Source of the DNA: Vacuolonema iberomarrocanum LEGE 07170
GTDB lineage: Bacteria > Cyanobacteriota > Cyanobacteriia > Elainellales > Elainellaceae
Assembly: GCA_015207365.1 (NCBI GenBank)
Contig: JADEXA010000021.1
Location: forward strand, 1 to 64,000
DNA length: 64,000 nucleotides
Reading direction: 5' to 3'
This document shows positions 1 through 10,000 of the stretch, piece by piece. The position numbers were made by a program, and so were the translations under genes. The notes beneath the pieces were generated by a model. It saw only the letters and a list, made by a program, of their open reading frames with translations, was not told the DNA's origin and ran no database searches. How positions within the stretch are numbered: position 1 is the first letter of the stretch; every line of letters starts with the position of its first letter.

Positions 1-116
1 AAGCCAGGAGTTATCCAAATTTAGATAAAGCCATTGAAGAAGCCTTCGACCAGGTAACGTTAGACGACATCAAGGGATGGTTTACGCATTGCTGTTACTG
101 TACCTCACTAGATTGA
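1..116 (+). CDS. IS630-family transposase, C-terminal fragment (runs off window start)
   Basis: Only the last 37 or so codons are present; the reading frame starts at base 3 and ends with TGA at 114-116. The tail reads KAIEEAFDQVTLDDIKGWF followed by the THCCYCTS ending. I recognise that ending from cyanobacterial IS630-type transposases. These enzymes carry a DDE nuclease core and insert at TA dinucleotides; the core lies outside this window. The IS end follows 30 bases downstream. Whether the full gene is intact cannot be judged from here. Confidence 0.75.
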   Translation, partial: ARSYPNLDKAIEEAFDQVTLDDIKGWFTHCCYCTSLD

Positions 117-148
117 GAAACGCTATAGCTATTTAACCGGATTTGATA
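117..148 (+). mobile_element. Right terminal inverted repeat of the IS630-type element
   Basis: The sequence after the transposase stop ends in AACCGGATTTGA (135-146) followed by TA (147-148). The same terminus, flanked by TA, closes the F2 palindromic elements at 32782-32878 and 59778-59876. This points to TA as the target and marks this as the IS boundary. From 149 to about 590 I see no convincing gene; an open frame at 310-639 has no ribosome site and an atypical composition. Confidence 0.65.
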
Positions 149-590
149 GGAGATAGGGTCTGGGCAACTTGGGATAGATTGCACTTTTCGGCAATGGAAA
201 TGGATAAAATCCGTCTAGTAGAACCCATCCCCCCTCCGTTACTCTAAGCAAGTATCGACCAATTCAACTGCACAGCCCCCGCTCAGTAGCTAGATTTTGC
301 AGCGGTTTAATGTGGAATAATTTCGATTGCAAGGGTTGCAAGCTTGTTGAGAAAACAGTACTTATGCTGTTCGACGATATACTTCTGCAGGATGGTTTGA
401 TCAACCATCTTTGTATAGTAGTAAGCATGGTTCACATTCAGAATGGATATGTGAAAAATATCACCCGGCTATACTGTTCAACTACACGGCAGTTGCACCC
501 TTTTGGTTGGAAAAAGTATTTTCCCAATGTTACTGAGCAATTGCTTTTGTTGGTTTCCTTTCCAAACTGTCATCTTTTACCTAACGTGCT

Positions 591-1367
591 GTGCTTACTG
601 TGGTCTGGATGGTTTTCTTTTCTTGTTTTTGGACATTGATCTGCTTCTGGGCAATTGGTTTCGTCTGGGTTTACCATGCTCGCCGCCAAAGAGCTTTGCA
701 ATGGTGGTGGAAACGGCAAGTTATGCAGGCTTATGAAAATGCAGAGAGTTTAAGAAATCACGCGCTACAGGAGTCTTTTGCCCTTCGGCGACACCTCGAA
801 TTGGTGGGTGTACCCGACCCTTCAGATATGACCCTAACCCTGTGGCAGTCTCATGTGCCGCTCCTCCTAGAGAGCGCCAATCGCTTACATCGGGAAGTTC
901 AGAGTTTGAGCGATCAGCTCTCGTCTCCCTTCCTTGAAGACAGCTTGCCACTAGCACTTCGTCATGAGGTTACAGTCTGGAAGCAGCACTGCCCAATGGT
1001 TGCATTTTCATTAGACCTGCCAACGCATTGGAAAGCAGAAAATGAAATTAAGCAAGATATTTTGACAAAGATTTTGGACGAATGTTTACATCTCCTTCTT
1101 CTTGACCTTTGCCGAACTGGAACTGAAATGAATGGAGAAAACTATGCGGAAAAAGTCAATGTGGTGATCGCCCTAGATTCTAAGAAAAACTGGAATTGTC
1201 TCAAAATTCAGATGCTTGTTCCGTCGGCTCTTGCCGACTCAATTCATCAGCGCTATCAATATTTTCGTTATCTCGGACATGTCTTTCAAACCTTAATGCC
1301 CGGTCGCTATACACTCAAATTAACCCCTCAAACTCTATTCTTTGAGGGACGGTGGAAATCTCTTTAG
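591..1367 (+). CDS. Membrane-anchored, kinase-like protein of unknown function
   Basis: The frame opens with GTG at 591; ATG at 609 is an alternative start and neither has a clear ribosome site. One strong transmembrane segment covers the first 30 residues, followed by a basic stretch, a helical region (about 40-130) and a mixed C-terminal domain. The stretch ILDECLHLLLLDLCR loosely resembles the N box of NarX-type histidine kinases, but no phospho-acceptor His in an H-box context and no G boxes are visible. It ends 18 bases before a LuxR-type regulator gene, with a CHASE2 kinase gene beyond that, so it probably belongs to that signalling unit. The function is not known. Confidence 0.65.
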   Translation: MLTVVWMVFFSCFWTLICFWAIGFVWVYHARRQRALQWWWKRQVMQAYENAESLRNHALQESFALRRHLELVGVPDPSDMTLTLWQSHVPLLLESANRLHREVQSLSDQLSSPFLEDSLPLALRHEVTVWKQHCPMVAFSLDLPTHWKAENEIKQDILTKILDECLHLLLLDLCRTGTEMNGENYAEKVNVVIALDSKKNWNCLKIQMLVPSALADSIHQRYQYFRYLGHVFQTLMPGRYTLKLTPQTLFFEGRWKSL

Positions 1368-1385
1368 TGGTCTCATCTTACTATC

Positions 1386-2045
1386 ATGGCTGAATCTCAA
1401 AAACAGACGTTCCTGATTATTGACGACCATGAGCTAGTCTTGGGGGCAACCCGATCGGCTCTGGAACAAGCCTATCCAGAGGCAAATCTTGTAACCGCCC
1501 AATCCCTGCAAGATGCCATGCGCTGTGTTGAGCTCTATCAGCCCAGTCTGGCCGTTGTGGATCTGTCGATTCCCGACAAAACGGGAGATGCGGCACAAAT
1601 TAATGTGGGGATTCAACTGCTGAAGCATTTGATGCAGCAGCATCCTATCCTCAATATTGTGGTGCAGAGTGCGCATGTCAAAACTCTCGTTCGCCTAAAG
1701 CCCCTCATCAATGAGCATGAGGGAGGGTTTACCATCGCTGATAAGAGCCTGCCCATGAAAGAGATGTTGACCAAAGTCGACTGGGCTTTGCAGGGCTTGA
1801 TCTACACTCCCAGGGATATGCGCAACGGGTTGGAAGTCAAGCCAGAGTGGTTAGACGTTTTGTTGCTGGCGTTTCAAGAAGGCTTGCAGGATAAAGCGAT
1901 CGCCGAACGGATGAATGTGTCTGAGCGAACGGTGCGTCACTACTGGACAAAAATTCAGGATGTGTTGGAGGTTTACCCCGATGAAGGAAAAAATGTTCGC
2001 ATTCAAACGGAAATCTATGCTCGTCAAGCGGGATTAATTGATTGA
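1386..2045 (+). CDS. Response regulator, receiver domain plus LuxR-type HTH
   Basis: This is a cytoplasmic DNA-binding response regulator of 219 residues. The receiver domain has the acidic pair D13/D14, phospho-acceptor D59 (in VVDLSIPD) and a conserved lysine near 121 (ADKS). An unusual insert, KTGDAAQINVG, follows D59. The C-terminal part (about 150-190, with KAIAERMNVSERTVRHYW) is a LuxR/NarL-type helix-turn-helix. It lies between a membrane protein gene and a CHASE2 kinase gene on the same strand, with gaps of 18 and 30 bases. The kinase at 2076 is the likely phosphodonor. Confidence 0.88.
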   Translation: MAESQKQTFLIIDDHELVLGATRSALEQAYPEANLVTAQSLQDAMRCVELYQPSLAVVDLSIPDKTGDAAQINVGIQLLKHLMQQHPILNIVVQSAHVKTLVRLKPLINEHEGGFTIADKSLPMKEMLTKVDWALQGLIYTPRDMRNGLEVKPEWLDVLLLAFQEGLQDKAIAERMNVSERTVRHYWTKIQDVLEVYPDEGKNVRIQTEIYARQAGLID

Positions 2046-2075
2046 TGCAATTAACGTTGTGACTTTATAGGGCCT

Positions 2076-4031
2076 ATGGCACGCAACCGTTGGCGATCGC
2101 CGAAACAACTTTTTTCTCTCACCTTTTTGAGTTTTGTCCCGAGTGCGTTCGTGATTGCATTACTGTTGGTTGCTCGTGTTGGCGGCGCGTTACAGCAACT
2201 TGAACTCGCTGCGTTTGACTGGATGTTGCGATCGCGTCCGGCTGAGCCAGCGGATTCACGGATTACGATTATTGGTATTAACGAAGCGGATATTGTTCGG
2301 ATTGGAAGCTATCCGATTCCCGACCAAGAACTGGCCGAGTTGCTTCTAACCTTGCAGCGCTATGACCCCGCTGCGATTGGGGTTGATATTTTTCGAGATC
2401 TGGCGGTTCCGTCGGGGAGTGATGCCGGAGGTGAGAGTGGGACGGCTGCTTTGGAACGGGTTTTTCTGCAACATTCCAACATCGTCGCGATCCAAACGAT
2501 CTTGCCAGGTTCCGGCGGAAGTATCGTCCCCCCGCCACCCTTTGTTCCCCCTGAGCAAGTCGGCTTTGGGGATTTTGTGCTCGATCGCGATGGGTCAATT
2601 CGACGCAGCCTTTTAGGAAGTTTGGATCTGCAAGATCAATTTCAATTGTCTTTGGCCATTCAACTGGCCAATCTCTATCTTTCGCCGCAGGGGAAGTCGC
2701 TACAAAATGGCGAGATTGATCCACAAGCAATGCGGTTTGGAGACACAGAAATTCCGCGCTTCCGACCCAATACGGGAGCCTATGTGCGTGCCGATGCCGG
2801 AGGCGAGCAAGCCCTACTCAACTTTCGCAGTGGACGACAGCCATTCCGGCAGGTGTCGCTAGCAGACTTGACCACGGGAAATGTTGAAGCGGATTGGTTT
2901 CAAGACAAAATTATTTTGATTGGGATGACCGCCGAGAGTGCAAAAGATACCGTCACATCTTCTGCGGTAAATATTGATAACCCTTCGCTGTTCTATGGGG
3001 TCGAGGCTCAGGCTCATGCGGTTAGTCAAATTGTGAGTGCAGTGCAGGATGGACGCCCGCTGCTGCAAGTCTGGGCAGGCTCCTGGGAGTTTGCCTGGAT
3101 CATTGCTTGGGGCGTTTTGGGCTTACTGCTCGGACGGTGGGGGCGATCGCCCCTCCGCATTTTGGCCATGGTTGGGCTAGCCGGTGTGGTGCTCGTTGCC
3201 ATCTGCTACGGTAGCTTGCTGGGGGGATGGTGGATCCCCTTTGTCCCGGCGCTTGCTGGGCTTATGTTGAACGGGACGGGGTTAGCCGCCGCCGCCCTAT
3301 ATCGACAGGAGCAAGATCTGCGGATGCGTCTGATAGAGCGGCAGGCTGTGATTGAGCAAACCTTCAATTCTATTCACAACGGTCCTTTGCAAACATTGGC
3401 TAGCCTCCTAAGACAGGCGGCTCAATCCGATGACATTTCCCCCGACTTCTATGCAGGCTTAACGGGTTTGAACCAGGAATTGCGCGGGGTGTATGAATCG
3501 GTGCGGAAAGAGGTGTTGACCGAGAGCGATCGCCTCTATCTCAGCCTCAACCAAGAATTAGATCTAAAGGCTCCGCTCCATGAACTCTTATATGACGTCT
3601 ATACCAATGTTTTGGAACGTCAGTTTTCGGGCTTTCAATCGCTGAAAATTAAGGTTGTTAAGTTTGAGCCCATGGACGATCGCCATTTGACGGTCGAGCA
3701 GCGGCGATCGCTCTGTCGATTTTTAGAAGAGGCGCTATGTAATGTCGGGAAACATGCCATTTGCCCAACCCGCATTCAGGTGGCATGTATGCAGAACAAT
3801 GGCATGAATCAGATTTCTGTAATTGACAATGGCAAGGTGGCAGCATCTGTTTCTGGAACCCAAGAGCAAGTGCCTGTATCCCTTTCCAAGTCAGGTATGG
3901 GAACGCAGCAAGCAGAAGCCTTAGCAAAAGAACTGAGCGGCACCTATCAGCGATCATCCCGTTCTCCTCACGGTACCGCGTGTGAGCTTCTGTGGCATTC
4001 ACAGAAAAGTCATCGCCGTGTCTTCAAATAA
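2076..4031 (+). CDS. CHASE2-domain sensor histidine kinase
   Basis: The protein has 651 residues. An N-terminal membrane helix (about 12-35) is followed by an extracytoplasmic CHASE2 domain (about 40-310; recognisable by FDWMLRSRP and ITIIGINEAD). Three further membrane helices lie at about 330-410. The cytoplasmic kinase part has an NarX-like dimerisation helix with FNSIHNGPLQTL (His near residue 434). Its ATPase domain contains LEEALCNVGKHA and VIDNGK. CHASE2 domains sense unknown periplasmic signals. The gene closes the trio with the regulator upstream. A palindromic F2 element begins 42 bases after the stop and could form the transcript end. Confidence 0.9.
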   Translation: MARNRWRSPKQLFSLTFLSFVPSAFVIALLLVARVGGALQQLELAAFDWMLRSRPAEPADSRITIIGINEADIVRIGSYPIPDQELAELLLTLQRYDPAAIGVDIFRDLAVPSGSDAGGESGTAALERVFLQHSNIVAIQTILPGSGGSIVPPPPFVPPEQVGFGDFVLDRDGSIRRSLLGSLDLQDQFQLSLAIQLANLYLSPQGKSLQNGEIDPQAMRFGDTEIPRFRPNTGAYVRADAGGEQALLNFRSGRQPFRQVSLADLTTGNVEADWFQDKIILIGMTAESAKDTVTSSAVNIDNPSLFYGVEAQAHAVSQIVSAVQDGRPLLQVWAGSWEFAWIIAWGVLGLLLGRWGRSPLRILAMVGLAGVVLVAICYGSLLGGWWIPFVPALAGLMLNGTGLAAAALYRQEQDLRMRLIERQAVIEQTFNSIHNGPLQTLASLLRQAAQSDDISPDFYAGLTGLNQELRGVYESVRKEVLTESDRLYLSLNQELDLKAPLHELLYDVYTNVLERQFSGFQSLKIKVVKFEPMDDRHLTVEQRRSLCRFLEEALCNVGKHAICPTRIQVACMQNNGMNQISVIDNGKVAASVSGTQEQVPVSLSKSGMGTQQAEALAKELSGTYQRSSRSPHGTACELLWHSQKSHRRVFK

Positions 4032-4072
4032 GGAAATAATTCAACAATAAAGCTTCACTATTGCTTGTGTTG

Positions 4073-4174
4073 TATCTAATTCGGTCATAAAATCCAACTC
4101 TCGTTTGCGCCCGCTGTAAAATAGCGGGCGCAAACGAGAGTTGGATTTTATGACTATTTAAACGAATTGGATGT
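4073..4174. repeat. F2-family palindromic element, copy a (diverged ends)
   Basis: A near-perfect 32-base inverted repeat (4084-4115 and 4123-4154) has a 7-base loop. It contains the GTTTGCGCCCGC core seen in F2 copy c. The outer ends (TATCTAATTCGG and its counterpart near 4174) are diverged from the TATCAAATCCGG terminus of other copies. It is non-coding and lies 42 bases after the CHASE2 kinase stop. Confidence 0.8.
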
Positions 4175-4230
4175 TAATAGAGTGATTCCTGGTTGTTTTT
4201 CCTGATTTAAATAATATTTGGAACTAGGTA

Positions 4231-4333
4231 AGTTGGCAGGTGCAATTAAACCTAAAACTCTAAAAACCTGTGCCGCCCGCAGCGCGGGCGGCACAGGTTT
4301 TTAGAGTCTGGTTTTTCATCGTGCCGAGCTACT
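4231..4333. repeat. F1-family 103-bp palindromic element, copy A
   Basis: The element starts AGTTGGCAGGTGCAATTAAA and ends GTGCCGAGCTACT, with TA on each side (4229-4230 and 4334-4335). Its centre is a long GC-rich inverted repeat, CCTGTGCCGCCCGC and complement. Nearly identical copies sit at 36988-37090 and 51130-51232, all 103 bp long. It has no coding capacity. Confidence 0.88.
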
Positions 4334-4435
4334 TAGTGTGATATTTCCACGTTGATAGATTCGAAGGTGGAAGATGTGAGTCTCAGTTCAGAATTGTCAG
4401 TAACCTGATTTCGCGTATCAGTCAACAGTGGATTG

Positions 4436-4537
4436 TATCAAATCCGGTCAAGCAGTCATAAACTCCAAGTATGTTTTTACTTGCGGCAAAGCAGCGGGCA
4501 CAAACATATTTGGGCTCTTCAGCCGAATTTTATATTA
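4436..4537. repeat. F2-family palindromic element, copy b (degenerate)
   Basis: It begins TATCAAATCCGGTCAAGCAG and ends near CAGCCGAATTTTATATTA, matching the outline of F2 copy c, but the central palindrome carries many mismatches. It is the oldest-looking copy in the window. The rest of the non-coding stretch 4538-4987 shows no gene I can support. Confidence 0.6.
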
Positions 4538-4987
4538 GACCCTTGTAGTACCAGAATCTGTTTTTGGAAATCGTAGAGATTGGTTTTAGGTAACCCTCAA
4601 TCGCCAAAGTCTGGAGCTGAAATGATCAGTATGGTTTAGTGCTGGGACAGGCTGGACACAAACAAGTGCAGCGATCTCGAATCGCTGAATTGGTATTTCT
4701 GAACCTGTTGCTTTCTATTAGGGAAAGGGAATCCTGAAAATAAGATTAAGTAGATTGCTCTAAATAAACCAAGCGATGCAGAGAACTGTAAATCCCGGAG
4801 AGGACGTTTTCCAGGTTTTCACTTCGAACATACCTCGGTTTAGTTAGGTTGATCTGCGGTTGCAAGCTACTTCTAAACCTATCTTTTGATGATCAACCTG
4901 CCAGTCTCGGTGTGATGGTTGCTTATTCTCTTAATGCTTGTTCTCTTAAACGGATGCACCCTAATTGCTGTTTATTGGCCTCGCTAC

Positions 4988-7060
4988 ATGTTTATGTCTA
5001 CAGCACGCCCAACAAAAGTCGGCCTACGGAGTGCGATCGCCCCCCATCCCCTCATCGTTTCTCCTCAAGCATCTGTGCGCGAAGCAGTGACCAAGATGTA
5101 TACGGCATCCATTGCTGCGCAAACATCTGCCAGCCAATGCGCGCGTGCTGCGCCCTCCGTGACCTGGGAGCGCTGCTACCAAGAAGCTCGCGCCAGTTGT
5201 GTTCTGGTTGTGGAGACCGCAGCCATTATTGGGATTTTGACCGAGCAAGATGTCGTACGGCTGTGTGGTGCAGCGGGCGGCGCAACCAGCGCTTGGGAGA
5301 CGCTTCCCGTCCGTGCGGTGATGGATCCCGCTGTGGTTGTACTCGCTGCGGCAGACTTTAGAGATAACGCCGTTGCCGAGTGTCTCCTGAAGCAAACAGG
5401 GCGGCGGCAGTTGCCTGTCGTGGGCGATCGCGGCGAAATTCTCGGGCTGATTACCCGCGACACGCTACGGGAGTGCCAGAAATGGGAAGCTTCACAGGTG
5501 GAGAAAGAGCCCATTGACCAGATGTCGTCGGGAAGTGGGCGATCGCATAGCCAGCAACTTCGGTTGGAACTAAAGCTGTTAGAACCGATTCTTGACGTTA
5601 TTTTGTCAGGCTATTGGGATTGGGATATTGCAAGTGATGATGCGTATCTTAGCCCCAGTTTCAAGCATCTATTGGGCTATACCGATGAGGAATGGCCAAA
5701 CCTGCCGGGTGCCTGGAAAAAGCTGATTTTCCCGGACGATCTGCCTGTCATGTTGGCTTGTTTTGAGCGCCATGTGCAAAGCCGTGGGCAAATTCCCTTT
5801 CACAGTGAAGTGCGCTATCGCCACAAAGAGGGTTCACCCGTGTGGGTAGTCTCCTCGGGCCAAGTGATTGCGTGGGATGAGGCGGGCAACCCGCTGCGCA
5901 TGATCGGTTGCCATGGCGATATGACCCGACAGAAGCAGGCAGAAATGCTGCTTCGACGCAGTGAAGCAGAGTGGGAGCATTTTTTCTGCATTACCCTTGA
6001 CTTGTTGTGCATCGCCGGGATGGATGGGCGCTTCTATCGCCTCAATCAAGCCTGGGAGTCAACCTTGGGGTATTCCATTAGCGAACTGGAAGGGAAACCT
6101 TTCCTGGATTATGTACATCCTGATGACATTACGCCGACGTTGGAGGCGATCGCTACCTTAGAGCATCAGAAGACGCTGCAAGCGTTTGTGAATCGGTACC
6201 GCTGTAAAGATGGTTCCTATCGCGATATCGAATGGTCGTCTCGTATCTATGGCAACCTGATTTATGCCGTGGCGCGGGATATTACCCAGCAGAAAAAAGT
6301 GGTAGCCGAGTTGCGGCAAACCTCTGCTGACCTGGAAGCGTCGAATCGAGAATTGGAAGCATTTGCCTATTCGGTGTCCCATGAGCTGCGATCGCCCCTG
6401 CGAGCGATCGATGGTTTTAGCCAAGCCCTACGCGAAGACTACGGCGATCAACTCGATGACACCGCCCAAGATTACTTCAACCGGATCCATCGCAACGTCA
6501 ACCGCATGGGCAAAATCATCGAGAATTTGCTGCGGCTTGCGCGTGTTTCGCGCTCCGACCTACAGTGTCAGTCTCTCAACCTTAGCCATTTGGTGTTGGA
6601 TCAACTCGAGGAGCTGCATGCGGCTGAGCCTGAACGGCAGGTCGAAGCGATCGTTGCGCCCGATGTCATGGTTTATGCTGACCCAACCCTGATGCGGGTC
6701 GTTGTGGCGAATCTTGTGCAGAATGCATGGAAATTTACCCGCCATCATTCCACGGCCTGTATCGAATTTGGGGTTCGGCAACAAGCGGATCAGCCGATTT
6801 ACTTTATCTCGGATGATGGAGCTGGGTTTGATATGGCCTATGCCGAAATGCTGTTTGGCCTATTTCAACGTCTACATAGTACCCAGGAGTTTCCGGGCAC
6901 TGGCATTGGTTTAGCGACCGTGCAGCGAGCCATTTATCGACAGGGCGGCATCGTATGGGTCGAAGGGGCAATTGAGCAAGGGGCAACTGTCTACTTCACG
7001 CTTTCCCCTGCCTGCCATCCCATGACGAGCCCTAACCCCGAGGTTTGTAAGCGATCATGA
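4988..7060 (+). CDS. CBS-PAS-PAS sensor histidine kinase
   Basis: This is a soluble kinase of about 690 residues. A pair of CBS domains (about 10-165), which usually bind adenosine nucleotides, is followed by two PAS domains. The first, of PAS_3 type, spans about 190-320 (GYWDWDI, VVSSGQVIAWDEAGNPLRMIG); the second spans about 325-440. A HisKA helix has SVSHELRSPLRAIDGF (His 465). The ATPase domain carries NLVQNAWKF, DDGAGFDM and GTGIGLATV. The open frame extends upstream to a TTG at 4919, but the extra residues are hydrophobic and unlike a CBS start, so I place the start at ATG 4988. The stop overlaps the next start in ATGA. The kinase part resembles the kinases paired with Rcp1-type regulators. 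Confidence 0.88.
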   Translation: MFMSTARPTKVGLRSAIAPHPLIVSPQASVREAVTKMYTASIAAQTSASQCARAAPSVTWERCYQEARASCVLVVETAAIIGILTEQDVVRLCGAAGGATSAWETLPVRAVMDPAVVVLAAADFRDNAVAECLLKQTGRRQLPVVGDRGEILGLITRDTLRECQKWEASQVEKEPIDQMSSGSGRSHSQQLRLELKLLEPILDVILSGYWDWDIASDDAYLSPSFKHLLGYTDEEWPNLPGAWKKLIFPDDLPVMLACFERHVQSRGQIPFHSEVRYRHKEGSPVWVVSSGQVIAWDEAGNPLRMIGCHGDMTRQKQAEMLLRRSEAEWEHFFCITLDLLCIAGMDGRFYRLNQAWESTLGYSISELEGKPFLDYVHPDDITPTLEAIATLEHQKTLQAFVNRYRCKDGSYRDIEWSSRIYGNLIYAVARDITQQKKVVAELRQTSADLEASNRELEAFAYSVSHELRSPLRAIDGFSQALREDYGDQLDDTAQDYFNRIHRNVNRMGKIIENLLRLARVSRSDLQCQSLNLSHLVLDQLEELHAAEPERQVEAIVAPDVMVYADPTLMRVVVANLVQNAWKFTRHHSTACIEFGVRQQADQPIYFISDDGAGFDMAYAEMLFGLFQRLHSTQEFPGTGIGLATVQRAIYRQGGIVWVEGAIEQGATVYFTLSPACHPMTSPNPEVCKRS

Positions 7061-10000
7061 GTGAAACTCTCCATCTCCTGTGTGTTGAAGACTCCGAAGA
7101 TGATCTTTTCCTGGTGTTACGACTATTGCGCCAGCATGATTTTCAGTTGAATTGGGAGTGGGTGCAGACAGAAGGGGCTTTCCGTGAGGCGCTGACCCGA
7201 AGCCGCTGGGACCTGATCATGTCCGACTACAGCTTGCCGACGTTTGATGCACCCGCTGCTCTCCGCATCCTCAAGGAAAGTGGGCAAGACATTCCGTTTA
7301 TCGTCATATCAGGCGTAATCGGCGATGAAACGGCGGTTCGGCTCATGCGGACTGGAGCCCATGACTATTTGATGAAAGATAATTTGACGCGACTGCCAGA
7401 GGCCGTACGCCGCGAGATTCGGGATGCCCAGATCCGCAGGGCCAATGCCCAAACAGTAGCGGAGTTAGATATTGCCCGTGAACGCCTGAATCTGGCTCTT
7501 GACGGGTCGGGTCTTGGGCTATGGGATTGGTCGGTGCAGAGCCGAACGGAGATGCTGAATAGCCGCTGGGCGGAGATGATTGGCTACACGCTGGAGGAAT
7601 TGGAACCCATCACCGTCGATACCTGGCGGCACTACGCCCATCCCCATGATGTGGAAAAAGCACTAGGCCTCATGCGCCAACATTTGCTGCGGGAGACGCC
7701 TGCCTACGAGTGTGAGCTACGGATGCGCCACCGGGATGGGCGTTGGATTTGGGTGTTGGATCAGGGCAAGGTGGTGGAATGGGATGCGGAGGGAAATCCG
7801 CTGCGGATGATTGGGACGCAGATGGATATCACGACGCGCAAGCAAACAGAGCTACGGTTGAAATTCCAAAGCCAGCTCCTGGAACGAATTGCTCAGGCTG
7901 AACCGCTCGTGGACATCTTCGATCTGTTGGTGCATACGACAGAAGAGCAATTGGGAGATGGACGTTGTGCGATCTCGCTATATGATGCGGAATCGGGCAA
8001 ACTGCGGCATGGCTCGGCTCCAAGTTTGCAGGAGGATTACAACCGAGCCATTGACGGATTAGTGGTTGGAGCGAGCGCTGGCTCCTGTGGTGCGGCCGCT
8101 TTTTATCGGGAGGTGGTCATTGCGGTGGATATTGCTACCGATTCTCGCTGGCGAGGTTGTCGGGATATCGCTCTTGCCCATGGTTTACGTTCCTGCTGGT
8201 CTGCCCCAGCAGTGGGTAACGATGGTGAAGTGCTGGCGACTTTCTCCGTTTATTATTCCGATTGCCGGACGCCCTCGAACTGGGAATTAGAAACCCTTGC
8301 ATTAGCCGCCAACATTGTCAAAATTGCTATTGAGCGCGATCGCTCCACCCAGGCACTGGCAGACCTCAATCGGCAGTTGGAAACCCGGGTTGCTCGTCGC
8401 ACGGATGCCCTCATCAAGAGCGAGGCAAAACTGCAGGCAATCCTCAACTTTGCCCCGGCCATTGTCTACGTAAAAGATCAGCATGGACGTTATAGCTTTG
8501 TCAATGAAGCATTTCTAACCTTTTTTCAATGCAGCCTAATTGATATCTTGGGGCAAACGGATCAGGATTTCTTTTCACCTGAGATTGCCAATAAGCTCAT
8601 GGCAAATGACCAGATTGTGCTGGAAACTCAGGCATTTCGCCAATACGAAGAAGCAATAACGGTCGGCGATCGCACCCACACCTTCCTGTCCAATAAGTTT
8701 GTGCTACTTGATGTCAACGGTATCCCCTATGCCCTCTGCGGTATTTCGACTGATATTACGGAGCGCAAGATTTTTCAAAATGTGCTGCAACGGGGCGAAA
8801 AACGGACACGAGCAACCCTTGAAGCGATTCCCGATCTGGTCTTTCGGCTGAATCGAGACGGTAAATATATCGATATTGTCCCCTCTCCCCAGGTGATTTG
8901 CCTGGTTGATCCAACCCATGACATTGGCAAGTCGGTGGATGAGGTACTCTCGTCTGATCTGGCACAGAGGTATCGTCATGCGATAGAGCGGGCGATCGCA
9001 ACCCAGACCTTACAAAGCTATGAGCAGCAAATTGTGGTGGATGGGCAGACCTACTACGAGGAAGTGCGTGTATCGCCCTGCAGCCGAGATGAGGTGGTTG
9101 TGCTGGTGCGGGATATTAGCGATCGCGAGGCGGCAGCGGCTGCCCTGCGGCAGAGTGAAGCCCGGTTTCAGCGAATTGCAGGGAACGTGCCCGGCGTCCT
9201 CTACCAGCTAGTTTTGCATCCCGACCAGACCTATGAGTTTACCTATGTGAGCGATCGCTGTCAGTCGATTTTAGAATTGAGCGCAGAGACCATTCAAAAG
9301 CAGCCATCCCAGCTTTTGCGCTTGTTAGATGCCGATGATAATATAACCTCCCTAGAGGATTCGATTCGACATTCGGCTCAAGTCTTGGAGCAGTGGTCTT
9401 GGGAAGGGCAATTGACAACCCCCTCTGGGAAAAAGCTGTGGATTCAGGGCATTTCCCAACCCGAACGCCAAGATAATGGGGACATTTTGTGGGATGGGCT
9501 GTTGATTGATGTGAGCGATCGAAAATATATTGAATCGAAACTGCAGCAAACTATCTCCGAGCTTGCCCATGCCACTCGCCTCAAGGATGAGTTTTTGGCC
9601 AACATGAGCCACGAACTCCGCACCCCCCTAAATGCCATTTTAGGGATGTCGGAGGCAATGATGGACCAAGTGTTTGGCTCGCTCAACGAACAGCAAAGCC
9701 ACGCGATTGACATTGTGGCGAAAAGCGGCAAACATCTCCTGGCGCTGATCAACGATATTTTGGATCTCTCCAAGATTGAGGCGGGCAAACTGGAACTCTG
9801 TCTGGCCAAGGTTCCGATTGTAAACCTTTGCGACACCAGTCTGACCTTTGTTCAGCAAGCGGCCTACAGCAAGCAGATTCAGCTCAAAATGGATATTCCG
9901 CCAGAGCTGACCCACTTTCCACTGCAAGTGGATGACCGTCGGATTTGCCAGGTTCTCATCAACTTGCTAAGTAATGCTGTGAAGTTTACACCCAATGGGG

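Noticed and set aside
310..639. 109-codon open frame near the window start
   Set aside because: There is no ribosome site, Cys-rich composition is unlike neighbouring genes, and it overlaps the likely kinase-like gene start in another frame.
4919..4987. Hydrophobic N-terminal extension (TTG start) of the CBS-PAS kinase, with a lipobox-like LLNGC
   Set aside because: The TTG start has no ribosome site, and a lipid anchor does not fit a kinase with intracellular CBS/PAS domains; ATG 4988 is adjacent to the CBS domain.
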